64,000 bases of DNA from Alphaproteobacteria bacterium (GTDB lineage Bacteria > Pseudomonadota > Alphaproteobacteria > Micropepsales > Micropepsaceae): contig JAFBAL010000061.1 of NCBI GenBank assembly GCA_019247845.1, positions 1-64,000 of the forward strand. Direction: 5' to 3'. Under the pieces are notes generated by a model, which saw nothing but the letters and a program-made list of their open reading frames with translations, searched no databases and was not told where the DNA came from. Made by a program: the position numbers and the translations under genes. Shown piece by piece: positions 16,878 to 28,939 of this stretch. Position 1 is the stretch's first letter. The number at the start of each line of letters is the position of its first letter.

Positions 16878-19208
16878 ATGAGCGGTTACGGCGACCGCTA
16901 TCGCGATCCTTTGGACGAGGCGTTTGCGGACGAGCCCCAAACGCCGGCGCCCGTGCGCGAGCCTGCCTATCTTTCGGGCCTGAACACCGAGCAGCGCGAG
17001 GCGGTCGAGACGGTCGACGGGCCCGTGCTGGTGCTGGCCGGCGCCGGCACCGGCAAGACGCGCGTGCTGACGACGCGGCTCGCCCACATCCTCGCCACGC
17101 GCCGCGCCTGGCCGGGGCAGATCCTGGCCGTCACCTTCACCAACAAGGCCGCGCGCGAGATGAAGGAGCGCATCGGCGCGCTGATCGGCGGCGTGGTCGA
17201 GGGCATGCAGTGGCTGGGCACCTTCCACTCCATCGGCGCGAAGATATTGCGCCGCCACGCCGAGCTCGCGGGCCTCAAGTCGAACTTCACGATCCTGGAT
17301 GCCGACGACCAGCTGCGCCTGATGAAGCAGATATTGGAAGCGGCGAACGTCGACGAGAAGCGCTGGCCCGCGCGGACGCTCGCCGCGATGATCGACGACT
17401 GGAAGAACCGCGGGCTCAACCCCGCCGACGTGCCCGACGGCGAGGGTCACGGCTTCGCCTTCGGCAAGGGCAAGGAGTTTTACCGCCAATATCAGGAACG
17501 CTTGAAGGCGCTCAATGCCGCCGATTTCGGCGACCTGCTGCTCGACACGCTGACCATTTTGCGCGGCCATCCCGACATCCTCGCCGACTACCGCGAGCGC
17601 TTCAAATACATGCTGGTCGACGAGTACCAGGACACCAACGTCGTGCAGTATCTCTGGCTCAAGCTGCTCGCCACCTCGACCGGGAACGTCTGCGTGGTGG
17701 GCGACGACGACCAGTCGATCTATGCCTGGCGCGGCGCCGAGGTCGAGAACATCCTGCGCTTCGAGCGCGACTTCCCCGGCGCCAAGGTCGTGCGTCTCGA
17801 GCGCAACTACCGCTCCACGCCCGCGATCCTGGGCGCGGCCAGCGGCCTTATCGCCGCGAACAAGGGCCGCCTGGGCAAGACCTTGTGGACCGAAGGCGAC
17901 AGCGGCGAGAAGATCCGCGTGGCCGGCGTGTGGGACGCAGAAGAAGAAGCGCGCAACGTCGCCAGCGACGCCGAAGACCTGCATCGCCAGGGCGCCGCCT
18001 TCCACGAGATGGCGATCCTGGTGCGCGCGTCGTTCCAGATGCGCGAGTTCGAAGACCGGTTCATTTCGCTCGGCCTGCCCTATCGCGTCATCGGCGGCCC
18101 GCGCTTCTACGAGCGCGCCGAGGTGCGCGATGCGCTGGCTTACTTGCGCCTGGTCGCGCAAGGCGACGACGACCTGGCCTTCGAGCGCATCGTCAACAAG
18201 CCCAAGCGCGGCATCGGCGATGCGAGCGTGCAGAGCTTGCACAAATATGCGCGCGGGCGGCAGATGCCGCTGCTGGCCGCCGCGGCCGAGATCGCCGCGA
18301 CCGACGAGCTTCCGCCCAAGGCGCGCAAGTCGCTGGCCGAGCTCGCCATCAACTTCGCGCGCTGGAGCGACACCGCGCGCGCGATCCCGCACACCGAGCT
18401 GGCCGAGATGGTGCTGGACGAGAGCGGCTATACCGACATGCTCAAGGCCGACAAATCGGCCGAGGCGCCGGGGCGGCTCGAGAACCTGAAGGAGTTCGTG
18501 CGCTCGATGGAGAGCTTCGAGTCGCTCGCCGCCTTCCTCGAGCACGTGTCGCTGGTGATGGAGATCGCGCAGGACGAGACCGGCGACCGCATCAACCTGA
18601 TGACCTTGCACGCCGCCAAGGGGCTCGAGTTCGACACGGTGTTCCTGCCCGGCTGGGAAGAAGGCCTGTTCCCGTCGCAGCGCACGATGGACGAGAACGG
18701 GCTCGCCGGCCTGGAGGAAGAGCGCCGCCTCGCTTACGTCGGGCTGACGCGCGCCAAGAAGCGCATCCGCGTGTCGTTCGCGGCGAACCGGCGCGTGCAT
18801 GGCAGCTGGCAGAGCGCGCTGCCGTCGCGGTTCATCTCCGAGCTGCCGCAGGACCACGTCGAGACCATCGTCGACGAAGGCTTCTATGGCGGCAATGCCG
18901 GCTTCCGCGACAATGCCGGCGGCGCGCAGGAATTCGCATCCACATACGACAGCCCCGGCTGGCGCCGCGCTCAGGCCAACCGCGCCGCCCAGGGCTATGC
19001 CCGCCCGCGCCCGCCGATGATCGAGGCGCAGGCCTATAGCGTGCAGACCAGCGACCCCAGCGCCACGCAATACGCCCGCGGCGAGCGCATCTTCCACCAG
19101 AAATTCGGCTACGGCCGCATCACCCACGTCGAAGGCAACAAGCTCACCGTCGACTTCGACAAGGCCGGCGAGAAGAAGGTGATCGACCAGTTCGTGACGC
19201 GGGTTTGA
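16878..19208 (+). CDS. uvrD: UvrD/PcrA-type 3'-5' DNA helicase
   Basis: A 776-residue superfamily 1A helicase. The Q-motif LNTEQREAV is followed by Walker A GAGTGKT at residues 55-61, AVTFTNKAAREMKERI (motif Ia), VDEYQDTN (motif II), GDDDQSIYAWRGA (III), LERNYRST (IV), TLHAAKGLEF (V) and YVGLTRAK (VI). These unwind duplex DNA in nucleotide excision and mismatch repair and clear RecA or stalled polymerase. The last 70 residues form a Tudor-like domain (FHQKFGYGRITHVEGNKLTV) that in PcrA binds RNA polymerase. A TATCAT -10-like element lies about 30 bases before the ATG. No LexA-type box was seen upstream. Confidence 0.96.
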   Translation: MSGYGDRYRDPLDEAFADEPQTPAPVREPAYLSGLNTEQREAVETVDGPVLVLAGAGTGKTRVLTTRLAHILATRRAWPGQILAVTFTNKAAREMKERIGALIGGVVEGMQWLGTFHSIGAKILRRHAELAGLKSNFTILDADDQLRLMKQILEAANVDEKRWPARTLAAMIDDWKNRGLNPADVPDGEGHGFAFGKGKEFYRQYQERLKALNAADFGDLLLDTLTILRGHPDILADYRERFKYMLVDEYQDTNVVQYLWLKLLATSTGNVCVVGDDDQSIYAWRGAEVENILRFERDFPGAKVVRLERNYRSTPAILGAASGLIAANKGRLGKTLWTEGDSGEKIRVAGVWDAEEEARNVASDAEDLHRQGAAFHEMAILVRASFQMREFEDRFISLGLPYRVIGGPRFYERAEVRDALAYLRLVAQGDDDLAFERIVNKPKRGIGDASVQSLHKYARGRQMPLLAAAAEIAATDELPPKARKSLAELAINFARWSDTARAIPHTELAEMVLDESGYTDMLKADKSAEAPGRLENLKEFVRSMESFESLAAFLEHVSLVMEIAQDETGDRINLMTLHAAKGLEFDTVFLPGWEEGLFPSQRTMDENGLAGLEEERRLAYVGLTRAKKRIRVSFAANRRVHGSWQSALPSRFISELPQDHVETIVDEGFYGGNAGFRDNAGGAQEFASTYDSPGWRRAQANRAAQGYARPRPPMIEAQAYSVQTSDPSATQYARGERIFHQKFGYGRITHVEGNKLTVDFDKAGEKKVIDQFVTRV

Positions 19209-19240
19209 GATTTAGCACTAGCTTTAGGTTTTGATCTCGG

Positions 19241-19692
19241 ATGTTTAGCAAAGAAGCCATCAAGGACCTTCAACGAGAAGCTGGTCGCATTCGGCCCATG
19301 TATGAAGCGTTGATGCTGCACTATTCGCGACGCCAATACCGTACAGAGCGCGGAAAGGAGTTCGCGACACAAGGTTTCTTACGAAGAATCGGAACAATAA
19401 AGCGCTGCCCTCCCTATTGCGTTAGACCGGTTGACGAAGTTCGGTTCCAGGAACTGGACAGTTTGATCTGGAACGCCACTCTAGCCAGAGACACCCAGGC
19501 CGCTGCTCAGCATCAAGCGGAACAAGACTCATTGAAGTTTTTAGGCCCTTTATGAAGCACTCGTTTGGAGAGAACGCTCCGGTGGGAGTTGTGCACCAAC
19601 AAATAATCATTGATTTTTTGACCATTGATCAGGTCGCATGGCGTATGCGCGATCAACTTGACCAACTAAGCACGCCCAACGCAACGCCATGA
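19241..19692 (+). pseudogene. Decayed hypothetical gene (frameshift, probable internal deletion)
   Basis: Two short frames cover this AT-richer stretch: 19241-19555 (104 residues) and 19552-19692 (46 residues), overlapping by four bases. Adding one T to the T5 run at 19538-19542 joins them: the text becomes KFFRPFMKHSF and continues in the second frame. I recall a family of about 250-residue hypothetical proteins that has IPPY..., a charged helix, then F.P.MTHSF and ...DFLT; on that basis this is a remnant of such a gene, with the middle lost near GTIKRC/PPYCV. Base composition and codons differ from uvrD and prmA, pointing to transfer. The alternative, two coupled small genes, is possible because each stop overlaps the next ATG. 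Confidence 0.55.
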
Positions 19693-20549
19693 TCTCCCCA
19701 CCCCTCTGGAAAGCCTCCGCCCACGCCACCAAGCAGGAGGCGCACGACATCGCGGCCGCCTTCGAGCTGGGCAGCGAGCCGCAGGCGTTGCTGATCCACG
19801 AGGAGCCGTTCGAGGATCGCGCCACCGTCGAGGCGCTGTATGTCGCTCAGCCCGACGGCGCGCTGCTGGAGCGGCTGGCGGGGCGTCAGGTGCATGTCGC
19901 GCTGTTGCCCGACGTCGACTGGATCAAGCTCAGCCAGGAAGGCCTTCCCCCCGTGCGCGCGGGACGCTTCTTCGTTTATGGCGCGCACGACGCGGGCATG
20001 GTGCCGGCCGGCGTCGTTCCCATCCGCATCGAGGCGGGCCTCGCTTTCGGCACCGGCCATCACGAGACCACGGCGCTGTGTCTTTCCGTGCTGAGCGATC
20101 TCGCCAAGCGCAGGCGCTATGCCAACGTGCTCGACCTCGGCTGCGGCACGGGCCTGCTGGCCATCGGCGCGGCCAAGCTTTGGCGGCGCACGGTGACGGC
20201 ATCGGACATCGATCCGGTCGCCGTCGCGGTCGCGCGCGAGAACGCCGCCGCCAACGGCGAGGCGCCGCTGATCCGCAGCCTCGCCGCCGACGGGCTGGCG
20301 CATCCCGCGCTGACCGCCAGCGCCCCTTACGACCTGATCGTCGCCAACATCCTGGCCGGGCCCTTGACGCGGCTGGCGCGCGACATCGCCGCGGCGACCG
20401 CGCCGGGCGGCACCGTCGTGCTGTCGGGCCTGCTCAAGTGGCAGGAGAACCTGGTCACGAGCTTCTACCGCCCGCAGGGCCTCGTCTTGCGAAGCGCGCG
20501 GCGCGCCGGATCGTGGACGGCGCTGGTGCTGGAGAAGCCGGGCGCCTAA
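19689..20549 (+). CDS. prmA: Ribosomal protein L11 methyltransferase PrmA
   Basis: PrmA methylates lysines and the N-terminus of ribosomal protein L11. The 286-residue protein has an N-terminal substrate-recruiting domain to about residue 100, a linker, and a methyltransferase domain with the PrmA signature GLAFGTGHHETTALCL, motif I VLDLGCGTGLLAIGAAK, the DIDPVAV acidic loop and the catalytic region LIVANILAGPLTRLA, which is specific to PrmA. The ATG overlaps the stop of the decayed gene just upstream by four bases, with no clear ribosome binding site; MISPPLWKAS is a reasonable PrmA start. Confidence 0.95.
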   Translation: MISPPLWKASAHATKQEAHDIAAAFELGSEPQALLIHEEPFEDRATVEALYVAQPDGALLERLAGRQVHVALLPDVDWIKLSQEGLPPVRAGRFFVYGAHDAGMVPAGVVPIRIEAGLAFGTGHHETTALCLSVLSDLAKRRRYANVLDLGCGTGLLAIGAAKLWRRTVTASDIDPVAVAVARENAAANGEAPLIRSLAADGLAHPALTASAPYDLIVANILAGPLTRLARDIAAATAPGGTVVLSGLLKWQENLVTSFYRPQGLVLRSARRAGSWTALVLEKPGA

Positions 20550-20579
20550 CATCCCGCCATTCATCGAATGGGGGATATC

Positions 20580-20936
20580 ATGCTCAAATATGCCTTGATC
20601 GTGTTCGGCGTCGTGTTCTGCCTGATCTATCCGCTGTCGATCCTGTGGCCGTCCGGCTGGTCGTGGCATGCGGGCGCGCCCTACGAGTCCGACTATTTCC
20701 TGATGATCGTCGGCGTCTATGCGACGCTCGGCGTCTTCCTCATCCTGGCGTCGCGCGATCCGGCGGCGAACAGGAGCCTCATCCTGTTCACCATCGTCTC
20801 CAGCCTGGTGCATGCCGCGGTCATGGCGTGGGAATCCTTCCGGATGCCGGAGCATATGGGACACCTTTGGGGCGACGTGCCCGGCCTCGTCGCCGTAGCC
20901 GTGGTGCTCTATCTGTTGAGGCCGCGCGCTGCCTGA
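20580..20936 (+). CDS. Small four-helix membrane protein (DUF6632-like)
   Basis: A 118-residue inner-membrane protein with four hydrophobic segments at about residues 3-23, 40-60, 70-88 and 96-114. The N-terminal LKYALIVFGVVFCLIYPL and the PSGWSWH loop resemble small proteins annotated as DUF6632; I am only moderately sure of that family. No function is known. I start at 20580, where GGGGGA ends five bases upstream, rather than at the in-frame ATG at 20568. It follows prmA by 30 nt and precedes pepP. Confidence 0.65.
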   Translation: MLKYALIVFGVVFCLIYPLSILWPSGWSWHAGAPYESDYFLMIVGVYATLGVFLILASRDPAANRSLILFTIVSSLVHAAVMAWESFRMPEHMGHLWGDVPGLVAVAVVLYLLRPRAA

Positions 20937-21011
20937 GAGGGAGCCAGATCTTCTTGAGGGTAAGGACCGCGGGCGGTAGGGTGCGCTCCCTTTTTCGAAA
21001 GCACCCCGCCC

Positions 21012-22844
21012 ATGGACAAGACCGCCCCGTTCCAGACCTTCGACGACCGTTCCGACGCCGCGACCTGCGCGCCGCGCCTGGCCGCGTTGCGCGCCGAGCT
21101 GGCGCGCCGCGGGCTCGACGGCTTCGTCGTGCCGCATTCCGACGAGTACCAGAGCGAATATTTGCCCGAGTGCAACGAGCGGCTGGCCTGGCTGACCGCC
21201 TTCACCGGCTCGGCCGGCGGCGCCGTGGTGCTGAAGGACAAGGCCGCGGTCTTCGCCGACGGCCGCTACACGCTGCAGGTACGCCAGCAGACCGACACCA
21301 AAGCGTTCGAGCCGCGCGACCTGGTCGCCGAGGGTCCGAACGCGTGGCTGGAAGCGAACGCGGCCAGAGGCGCGAAGATCGGCTTCGATCCCTGGGTGCA
21401 TTCAGCGGCGAGCGCGGATGCGCTGCGCGCCAGCGTCGAGAGAGCGGGCGCCACGCTCGTGCCCACCGACGGCAACCCGATCGACGCGGTGTGGGAAGGC
21501 CGTCCCGCGGCGCCCAGCGACAAGGCGATCGTGCATGCGCTCAACGTCGCGGGCGAAAGCGCCGAGGCCAAGCGCACGCGCATCGCCGAGGAGATCAAGA
21601 AATCCGGCGCCGACGCGGCGATCGTCAGCCTCGCGGATTCGATCTGCTGGCTGCTCAACGTGCGCGGCGCCGACACGCCGCATACCCCCTTCGTGCTCTC
21701 TTCCGCGATCCTGAACGGCGACGGCTCGGTCGACTGGTTCGTCGACGCGCGCAAGTCCTCGCCCGAGCTGGCCAAGCACCTGGGCAATGCCGTGCGCGTG
21801 CGCGCGCCGGAGGAGTTCAACGCCGCGCTCGACGCATTGTCGGGCAAGACCGTCGTCGCCGATCCGAGCTGGACCTCGGCGGCCGCTTTCGCGCGGCTGG
21901 AGAAGGCGGGCGCGAAGGTGCGCCGCGGCGTCGATCCCTGCCAGCTGCCCAAGGCGTGCAAGAACCCGGTGGAGATCGAAGGCGCGCGCAAGGCGCATGT
22001 GCGCGACGGCGCGGCGTTGACGCGGTTCCTGGCCTGGATGGCGCGCGAGGCGCCGAAGGGACACCTGACCGAAATCGAGGCGGCCGAGGCCCTGGAAGGC
22101 TATCGCCGCCAGGAAGGCTCGCTGACGGACCTGTCGTTCGACTCGATCTCGGGCGCGGCGCCGCACGCCGCCCTGCCGCATTATCGCGTGACGACCTCGA
22201 GCAACCGCAAGATCGACAAGGACGAGATCTACCTGATCGACTCCGGCGGCCAGTATCCGGACGGCACGACCGACGTCACCCGCACGATGATCGTGGGAAC
22301 GCCGACGCCCGAGATGAAGGACCGCTTCACCCGCGTGCTCAAGGGCCATATCGCGCTCGCCACCATGGTCTTTCCCGAAGGCACCTCGGGCGCGGCGCTG
22401 GACGCCTTCGCGCGCAAGCCGCTATGGGATGCGGGCCTCGACTACGACCACGGCACCGGCCACGGCGTCGGCTCGTATCTGTCGGTCCACGAGGGACCGC
22501 AGAACATCTCCAAGCGGCCGATCCAGCAGGCCTTGATGCCCGGCATGATCTGCTCCAACGAGCCCGGCTACTACAAGGAAGGCGAATACGGCATCCGCAT
22601 CGAGAACCTGATCGTGGTGAGCGAGGCGGCGCCGCTGCCCGGCGGCGACCCTGGGCGCAAGTTCATGCGCTTCGAGACCATCACGCTCGCGCCCATCGAC
22701 ATCGACCTGATCGAGCCGTCGATGCTGACCGAGGCCGAGCGCGACTGGCTGAACGCCTATCACCGCCGCGTCTACGAGACCCTGTCGCCGCTGGTCGACG
22801 ACGAGACGCGGCACTGGCTGTCGGGCGTGACGCGGAACGTCTAG
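21012..22844 (+). CDS. pepP: Xaa-Pro aminopeptidase, M24B family
   Basis: A 610-residue metallopeptidase that removes the N-terminal residue when proline follows. It has the long three-domain form: two creatinase-like N-terminal domains (about 1-150 and 160-310) and the pita-bread catalytic domain. Metal ligands are visible as the two aspartates in DSGGQYPDGTTDVTRT, the histidine in GTGHGVGSYLSVHEGP, and glutamates in NEPGYYKEGEYGIRIEN and RFETIT. The length and HYRVTTSSNRKI stretch match the eukaryote-like APP1 group common in Alphaproteobacteria. The symbol is by function; homologues are variously named. An 11-bp stem with a bulge (arms near 20971-20984 and 21001-21011) ends at the base before the ATG. 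Confidence 0.9.
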   Translation: MDKTAPFQTFDDRSDAATCAPRLAALRAELARRGLDGFVVPHSDEYQSEYLPECNERLAWLTAFTGSAGGAVVLKDKAAVFADGRYTLQVRQQTDTKAFEPRDLVAEGPNAWLEANAARGAKIGFDPWVHSAASADALRASVERAGATLVPTDGNPIDAVWEGRPAAPSDKAIVHALNVAGESAEAKRTRIAEEIKKSGADAAIVSLADSICWLLNVRGADTPHTPFVLSSAILNGDGSVDWFVDARKSSPELAKHLGNAVRVRAPEEFNAALDALSGKTVVADPSWTSAAAFARLEKAGAKVRRGVDPCQLPKACKNPVEIEGARKAHVRDGAALTRFLAWMAREAPKGHLTEIEAAEALEGYRRQEGSLTDLSFDSISGAAPHAALPHYRVTTSSNRKIDKDEIYLIDSGGQYPDGTTDVTRTMIVGTPTPEMKDRFTRVLKGHIALATMVFPEGTSGAALDAFARKPLWDAGLDYDHGTGHGVGSYLSVHEGPQNISKRPIQQALMPGMICSNEPGYYKEGEYGIRIENLIVVSEAAPLPGGDPGRKFMRFETITLAPIDIDLIEPSMLTEAERDWLNAYHRRVYETLSPLVDDETRHWLSGVTRNV

Positions 22845-22850
22845 CGCGGT

Positions 22851-22969
22851 TGTCATGGCCCGTCCGCACGCTGCCGCTACGGACTGTCCGGACCATCCAT
22901 CGACCGCGCGTCTGCGCGGGCGAAAGAATCCTACGATCACTGGGTGGCCCGCATTCGCGGGCCATGACA
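22851..22969. repeat. 119-bp palindromic intergenic element
   Basis: The ends are perfect 12-bp inverted repeats, TGTCATGGCCCG (22851-22862) and CGGGCCATGACA (22958-22969). Near the right end is a strong hairpin, TGGCCCGC-ATTC-GCGGGCCA (22945-22964). The element fills almost the whole gap between pepP and the esterase gene. Layout and the GGCGAAAGAATCCT core look like a dispersed MITE-like or REP-like repeat of Alphaproteobacteria; it may also act as a transcription terminator without a T tract. Confidence 0.6.
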
Positions 22970-22981
22970 GCGGGGGAGAAG

Positions 22982-23992
22982 ATGAGAAAGAACTTCGAAG
23001 CGCCGCGCGGCACCGTGCACCGGCTGACGCTCGACAGCGAGGTGCTGAAGGGCAACCTGCTCGGCGATCCGCACGAGCGCGAGATCGCGGTTTATGTGCC
23101 GGCCGGCCATGACGGCAAGGGCCTGCCGCTGCTGGTCGACCTGGTCGGCTTCACCGCCGGCGGGCCGGTGCATGCGAACTGGAAGAACTTCGGCGAGAAC
23201 CTGCCCGAGCGGCTCGACCGGCTGATCGGCGACGGCGCGATGGCGCCGTGCGTCGTCGCGTTCCCCGACTGCTTCACCAAGCTCGGCGGCAACCAGTACG
23301 TCAACAGCGTCGGCGTGGGCCAATGGGACGATTTCCTGCTGAAAGAGGCCGTGCCCTTCGTGGAGCACAAGTTCGGCTGCGGCGGCTTCGGCAAGCGCGG
23401 CGTCTTCGGCAAGAGCTCGGGCGGCTATGGCGCGATGGCGCATGCGCTTCTGCATCCCGATTTCTGGAGCGCGGCGGCGGTGCATTCCGGCGACATGGGC
23501 TTCGAGCTTCTCTACCGCCACGAATTCGTGCCCGTGCTGCGCGCGCTTGCCAGGCATGACGGCGATATCGGCGACTGGATTGACAAGTTCTGGCAGGCGC
23601 AGAAGACCAAGGACGCCGACGTCCATGTCATCATGGTGCTGGCGCAGGCCGCGTTCTTCGATCCCGACCCGACGCAACCCTATGGCGTGCGCCTGCCCGT
23701 CGACCCGCATACCTGCGAGCTGATCCCCGAGCGCTGGGCCAACTGGCTGGCCTGGGATCCGCTGAGCTTGGTCGAGACGCACGGCGCGGGGCTGAAGGCG
23801 CTCAAGGGCCTCTACATCGATTGCGGCGACGTCGACCAGTACAACCTCGTCTACGGCGCGCGGCGCATGCATCGCGAGCTCGAACGCCGCGGCGTCGCGC
23901 ACACCTACGACGAGTTCCCCGACAACCACTCCTCGGTCGACTACCGTATGGACGTCAGCCTGCCGTACCTGGCGAAGGCGTTGTCGGCTTAA
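22982..23992 (+). CDS. Esterase, alpha/beta hydrolase (esterase D type)
   Basis: A 336-residue protein of the putative esterase family (PF00756 type). The nucleophile elbow is GKSSGGYGAMAHA near residue 145, preceded by VVAFPDCFTKLGGNQYVNSVG, the variant seen in S-formylglutathione hydrolase-like and enterochelin esterase-like proteins; a C-terminal DEFPDNHSS supplies the catalytic histidine. No signal peptide is visible, so it is likely cytoplasmic. I start at 22982 after a GGGGGAG ribosome binding site; an in-frame ATG at 22964 lies within the palindromic element. The 3' end overlaps a convergent membrane gene by 38 nt. Substrate unknown. Confidence 0.8.
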   Translation: MRKNFEAPRGTVHRLTLDSEVLKGNLLGDPHEREIAVYVPAGHDGKGLPLLVDLVGFTAGGPVHANWKNFGENLPERLDRLIGDGAMAPCVVAFPDCFTKLGGNQYVNSVGVGQWDDFLLKEAVPFVEHKFGCGGFGKRGVFGKSSGGYGAMAHALLHPDFWSAAAVHSGDMGFELLYRHEFVPVLRALARHDGDIGDWIDKFWQAQKTKDADVHVIMVLAQAAFFDPDPTQPYGVRLPVDPHTCELIPERWANWLAWDPLSLVETHGAGLKALKGLYIDCGDVDQYNLVYGARRMHRELERRGVAHTYDEFPDNHSSVDYRMDVSLPYLAKALSA

Positions 23993-24740
23993 GCGAGTCC
24001 GCGATCACCCAGGTGACGCCGACCAGGGCGATCGTCGTTGCCAGCTCCGTCCAGCGGAAGGCGCTCGAGGTCTCGGCCATCAGCACCGGCACGAAGACCA
24101 GCGGGATGAACGCCACGTACATCGCGGTGAGCAGGATCGCGCCGAGGCGCGCCTGCACGCCGGTGAGGATCGCCACGCCGCCCGCGATGTGGAAGACCCC
24201 GGTCGCAGTGCCCCAGAACACCTGGCTCGGCGGCAGCCATGCGGGGACGAGCGGCGCGGTATAGTTCATGTAGAGGAAGTGCGCGAGCCCGAACAGGATC
24301 GCGCAGATGCCGAATGCGATCCGGGCGATGCGCATGAGCAGCGCGGCGCGCGCCGCGTCGATGTCGGCGAAAGCGGCATAGACGATCAGCGCGCCGGCCG
24401 CGATCGCGACCGGCTCCGCGGCGCCGCTATAGGCGCCGAATATCGCGAGGTTGTTCAGGATGACCCGGCCGTTCATCAACAGCACGACGACGAGCGCGTA
24501 ATAGACGAAAAGCGCCGCCGCGGACCACACCACCGTCCTGCGCCATTGCAGGCCCAGGCCCGTCACCAGCATGAACAGCGCCACGGCATAAGCGAACGCC
24601 GCGCGGTCGGGAAGCCATTTCGGCGCCGGCTGGCCCGAGATGAAATCGCCCCAGACGAGTCCGACGACGCTCAAGGCGACGATGCCGAGCCCGTACACGC
24701 GCCAGCCGAGCTCCAACCGCCAGTTGTCGTTCGTCGCCAT
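23955..24740 (-). CDS. DoxX-like integral membrane protein
   Basis: A 261-residue protein with seven or eight hydrophobic segments. The second half, from about residue 140, has ARIAFGICAILFGLAHFLYM and VFHIAGGVAILTGVQARLGA, which are the DoxX-type features (small four-helix domain, GxAxLxG and AR.GA motifs). The first half may be a second, diverged copy of such a unit. DoxX-like proteins are poorly characterised; some act in thiol oxidation or detoxification complexes at the membrane. The ATG at 24740 gives MATNDNWRLELGWRVYG. The gene ends inside the convergent esterase gene. Confidence 0.7.
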   Translation of the reverse strand: MATNDNWRLELGWRVYGLGIVALSVVGLVWGDFISGQPAPKWLPDRAAFAYAVALFMLVTGLGLQWRRTVVWSAAALFVYYALVVVLLMNGRVILNNLAIFGAYSGAAEPVAIAAGALIVYAAFADIDAARAALLMRIARIAFGICAILFGLAHFLYMNYTAPLVPAWLPPSQVFWGTATGVFHIAGGVAILTGVQARLGAILLTAMYVAFIPLVFVPVLMAETSSAFRWTELATTIALVGVTWVIADSLKPTTPSPGTAG

Positions 24741-24820
24741 GCAAAGCGCTCCCCGCCCAGGCGCGCGCAGTCTACGCGCGGGTGCGCCGGCCACCTCCTC
24801 AAGATCGCGTGAAGCCGGGC

Positions 24821-25030
24821 CTAATCGTCGTCGGACTTTTTCTTCTTGTCGTCCGACTGGCCGGTCACGACGTCCGCCGTGCCCTTCACGGCGCTGCCGG
24901 TGACGTGCACCGCGGTCGAGGCGACGTCGACCGTGGCGCCCACGACGGCGCCGCCGACCTCGGCCACCGCGCAGCCGGACAGGCCCAAGCCCGCCAGCAG
25001 CAACGCCCCAAAACATACGATTTTACGCAT
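24821..25030 (-). CDS. Small lipoprotein with charged tail
   Basis: A 69-residue protein with a lipoprotein signal: MRKIVCFGALLLAGLGLSGC, lipobox LSGC with Cys20 as the lipidated residue. The mature part is Val/Ala/Gly/Thr-rich with a repeated GGAVVGATVDVAS pattern and a DDKKKKSDDD tail. Residue Ala after Cys suggests sorting to the outer membrane. The pattern resembles the small entericidin-like or NF038104-type lipoproteins found in Alphaproteobacteria, without a known role. I use the ATG at 25030 rather than 25054 because it gives a clean signal peptide and has GGAG upstream. Confidence 0.7.
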   Translation of the reverse strand: MRKIVCFGALLLAGLGLSGCAVAEVGGAVVGATVDVASTAVHVTGSAVKGTADVVTGQSDDKKKKSDDD

Positions 25031-25090
25031 CGCAAACTCCTTCGACAGCCGCACCCTGGCAGCAAAAGGTTACGCAGAACTTCCCGCCGG

Positions 25091-28929
<3,839 letters not shown>

Positions 28930-28939
28930 CGACTCATTC

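Noticed and set aside
19241..19692. Two coupled small genes, possibly a toxin-antitoxin pair
   Set aside because: A single T restores one reading frame whose text looks like part of a larger protein, so a broken gene is more likely; no antitoxin or toxin fold was seen.
22964..22982. Esterase start at the ATG at 22964
   Set aside because: That ATG lies in the right arm of the palindromic element; a ribosome binding site favours 22982.
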